The notes under the pieces: model-generated
The model's input: the letters and a program-made list of their open reading frames with translations, nothing else
What the model was told of the DNA's origin: nothing
The model's database searches: none
Shown: positions 22,469-23,654 of the stretch, piece by piece
Layout: each line of letters starts with the position of its first letter
How positions within the stretch are numbered: position 1 is the stretch's first letter
Assembly: GCA_035315885.1 (NCBI GenBank)
Contig: DATFXM010000139.1
Span: 1-23,654, forward strand
Direction: 5' to 3'
Length of the DNA stretch: 23,654 nt
Source of the DNA: DATFXM01 sp035315885
GTDB taxonomy: Bacteria > Acidobacteriota > Blastocatellia > UBA7656
Made by a program: the position numbers and the translations under genes

Positions 22469-23242
22469 TTATTTTGCCGCTGGTTTCTTCTTAACTGTAG
22501 AGTATCTGAGCCAGTCCTCGAAGCGTGTCACCCCAAAATGCGAGTTGCCTATCGGAACGAGGGATTGCTCGTCCAGTTTTGCGCCAAAGTAACGCGCGTT
22601 CATATCTGTGACGACCTGACGTGTGTCCTGGGTTGCGCTCAGGAATTGGCGTATGAATTCGTCGAAACGGAACCGCTCTGGACCAGCTAAATCGATAATG
22701 CCGTTTACTGGCTCTCCCAGTGTGACATCGACCAGCGCAGCAACCACATCGTCCGACAGGATGGGCTGGAAAAAGCCAGAGGGGCAGCGAACCTTTTGCC
22801 CATCGGTGGGGAATTGAGCGATGATCGTCTCTGTGAACTCAAAGAACTGCGTCGCGCGGAGGATGGTATAGGGTATTCCTTCGGACTGGATCAACTTCTC
22901 CTGAGCGACTTTCGCACGCATATAGCCGCTATCAGGGTTGCGATCGACACCGACAATTGATACTGCAATGTGATGACCCACACCAGCGTCTGCCTCCGCC
23001 GCAAGCAGGTTCCGAGTTGACTTCTCGAAGAACTCCAACACCGCCGTGTCCTCAAAGGATGGTGAATTCGTTACATCGACAACAACCTCAGCATCCACCA
23101 GCACATCAGCCAGTCCCGCACCTGTAACGGCGTTGACACCTGAAGAAGGGGACGCTGCCACCGCCTCATGTCCGCGCTCATGTAGGCTGGTCACAAGCTT
23201 CTTACCAATCAGCCCACTGCCACCAATGACGACAATTTTCAT
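22469..23242 (-). CDS. NmrA-like / atypical SDR NAD(P)-binding protein
   Basis: The 257-aa protein opens with MKIVVIGGSGLIGKKL, giving the GxxGxxG dinucleotide-binding loop at residues 7-13. VVVDVTNSPSFED and HIAVSIVGVD follow, then Tyr107-x3-Lys111 in GYMRAKVAQEK, which matches the SDR active-site spacing, and YTILRATQFFEF, typical of NmrA/atypical-SDR proteins that reduce quinones or small metabolites or sense redox state. The C-terminal substrate region (GPERFRFDEFIRQFLSAT, then FEDWL) is also typical. The likely reaction is NAD(P)H-dependent reduction of an unknown small molecule in the cytoplasm. The start is ATG 23242, supported by GAGAGGT (complement of 23248-23254). The longer in-frame extension upstream is not needed. 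It lies downstream of a small ORF and an SDR gene on the same strand. Confidence 0.88.
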   Translation of the reverse strand: MKIVVIGGSGLIGKKLVTSLHERGHEAVAASPSSGVNAVTGAGLADVLVDAEVVVDVTNSPSFEDTAVLEFFEKSTRNLLAAEADAGVGHHIAVSIVGVDRNPDSGYMRAKVAQEKLIQSEGIPYTILRATQFFEFTETIIAQFPTDGQKVRCPSGFFQPILSDDVVAALVDVTLGEPVNGIIDLAGPERFRFDEFIRQFLSATQDTRQVVTDMNARYFGAKLDEQSLVPIGNSHFGVTRFEDWLRYSTVKKKPAAK

Positions 23243-23252
23243 GACACACCTC

Positions 23253-23348
23253 TCATAATCTAAAGACCATGGTTGTTGAGAAGCCAGGCAGTCCATGAAC
23301 GATCGCGTGCATGACGACGATCGTTGTTCCATATTGAGCAACCTTCAT
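23253..23348 (-). CDS. Possible 31-aa small protein coupled to the NmrA-like gene
   Basis: ATG at 23348 follows GGGAG (complement of 23356-23360) with seven bases between, a well-formed ribosome binding site. It opens 31 codons: MKVAQYGTTIVVMHAIVHGL, then an uncharged Phe/Thr/Met-containing end finishing RL. The stop (23253-23255) overlaps the ribosome binding site of the NmrA-like gene, as in translationally coupled leader peptides. The frame starts 20 bases after the stop of the upstream SDR gene. The product is mostly hydrophobic and might touch the membrane. I know no family for it. Confidence 0.4.
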   Translation of the reverse strand: MKVAQYGTTIVVMHAIVHGLPGFSTTMVFRL

Positions 23349-23368
23349 CTTGCTTCTCCCTTAACTTG

Positions 23369-23654
23369 TTAACTGCCATGAGCCACGGCGGTGTCAGCGA
23401 TCCACTCCAACGGTCGCGGCTGAAACTTCAGTTCGCGTTTTGCCTTGGCATTCAATACGCCTCGCATCTGAATCCCATAGTAAACCGCATCCGCACCACC
23501 ACTCGCCTTCAGAGCATCCTCGACCGATATCTGCGGCGGTGCTGGAGCATTCAGCCATTGAGCAAACGCAGGGAGCCATTCGCGCACCGCTAAAGGCTGA
23601 TCATTCGCGATCAGATAAATGCCACGATTGCCTAGCTCTGCAGCTGCAACGGTG
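23369..23654 (-). CDS. SDR/NAD-dependent epimerase-like protein, C-terminal part (5' end outside window)
   Basis: The frame is open from the right edge to TAA at 23369-23371, giving the last 94 residues. They include RGIYLIANDQPLAVREWLPA, SVEDALKASGGADAVYYG and VLNAKAKRELKFQPRPLEWI. The NAKAKRELxFxPRPLEW pattern is the usual C-terminal substrate-domain signature of extended SDR epimerase/dehydratase-like enzymes acting on nucleotide sugars or related carbonyl compounds. The Rossmann half lies outside the window, so cofactor and active site cannot be checked. It is probably the first visible gene of a unit with the 31-codon ORF and the NmrA-like gene. Confidence 0.8.
   Translation of the reverse strand, partial: TVAAAELGNRGIYLIANDQPLAVREWLPAFAQWLNAPAPPQISVEDALKASGGADAVYYGIQMRGVLNAKAKRELKFQPRPLEWIADTAVAHGS

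Noticed and set aside
23243..23341. N-terminal extension of the NmrA-like protein to 23341
   Set aside because: It would place 33 unrelated residues before the GxxGxxG loop; the ATG at 23242 has its own ribosome binding site and the family starts there.

Overview
The window looks like a piece of an Acidobacteriota chromosome, probably a soil member near Blastocatellia. This is inferred from a VWFA-related protein of the acidobacterial type (TIGR03436-like), Tat or Sec signals on large carbohydrate-active enzymes, an S9 peptidase, an Asp-box propeller protein, and the remnant of an Oar-like TonB-dependent receptor. No rRNA, tRNA, CRISPR array, transposase or integrase was found.

Region 1 (1-13.1 kb) is an exported polymer-degradation region. 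It opens with a minus-strand TonB-receptor fragment that ends at an 11-bp-arm palindrome. A plus-strand pair follows: a GH31 alpha-glycosidase (TTG start, Tat-like signal) and an S9 dipeptidyl-peptidase-like enzyme 13 bases downstream. Next is a stand-alone VWFA-related exported protein. Convergent to it is a minus-strand unit of a GH127 beta-L-arabinofuranosidase-like enzyme followed by a 907-residue Asp-box protein. Upstream of GH127 lie what looks like a decayed IclR-type regulator, a 15-bp palindrome, and a DeoR-family repressor that could control the unit.

Region 2 (13.6-22.3 kb) is the most unusual part. Four plus-strand genes follow one another: a 323-aa protein of unknown family; a 1309-aa protein with an N-terminal GH18 chitinase domain fused to about 950 residues of unrecognised sequence (tandem 36-aa repeat, Ser/Thr-rich beta segment, coiled coil, C-terminal beta domain); a 659-aa protein joining a DUF1906/GH25-like TIM-barrel domain to an apparent seven-bladed propeller; and a 292-aa DUF1906-like protein with a C-terminal SH3b domain carrying a DxDxDG calcium-type loop. 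None has a recognisable signal peptide, although three are built to act on or bind glycans. I infer a possible glycan-targeting effector or lysin module exported by a non-classical route (contractile-injection-like apparatus, lysis or other). No secretion gene lies in the window, so this is a hypothesis. A nested inverted repeat that can fold as a three-helix junction precedes the last of these genes.

Region 3 (22.4 kb to the end) is a minus-strand unit: the 3' end of an SDR/epimerase-like gene, a possible 31-codon gene with a good ribosome binding site, and an NmrA-like NAD(P)-binding protein whose ribosome binding site overlaps the small gene's stop codon.
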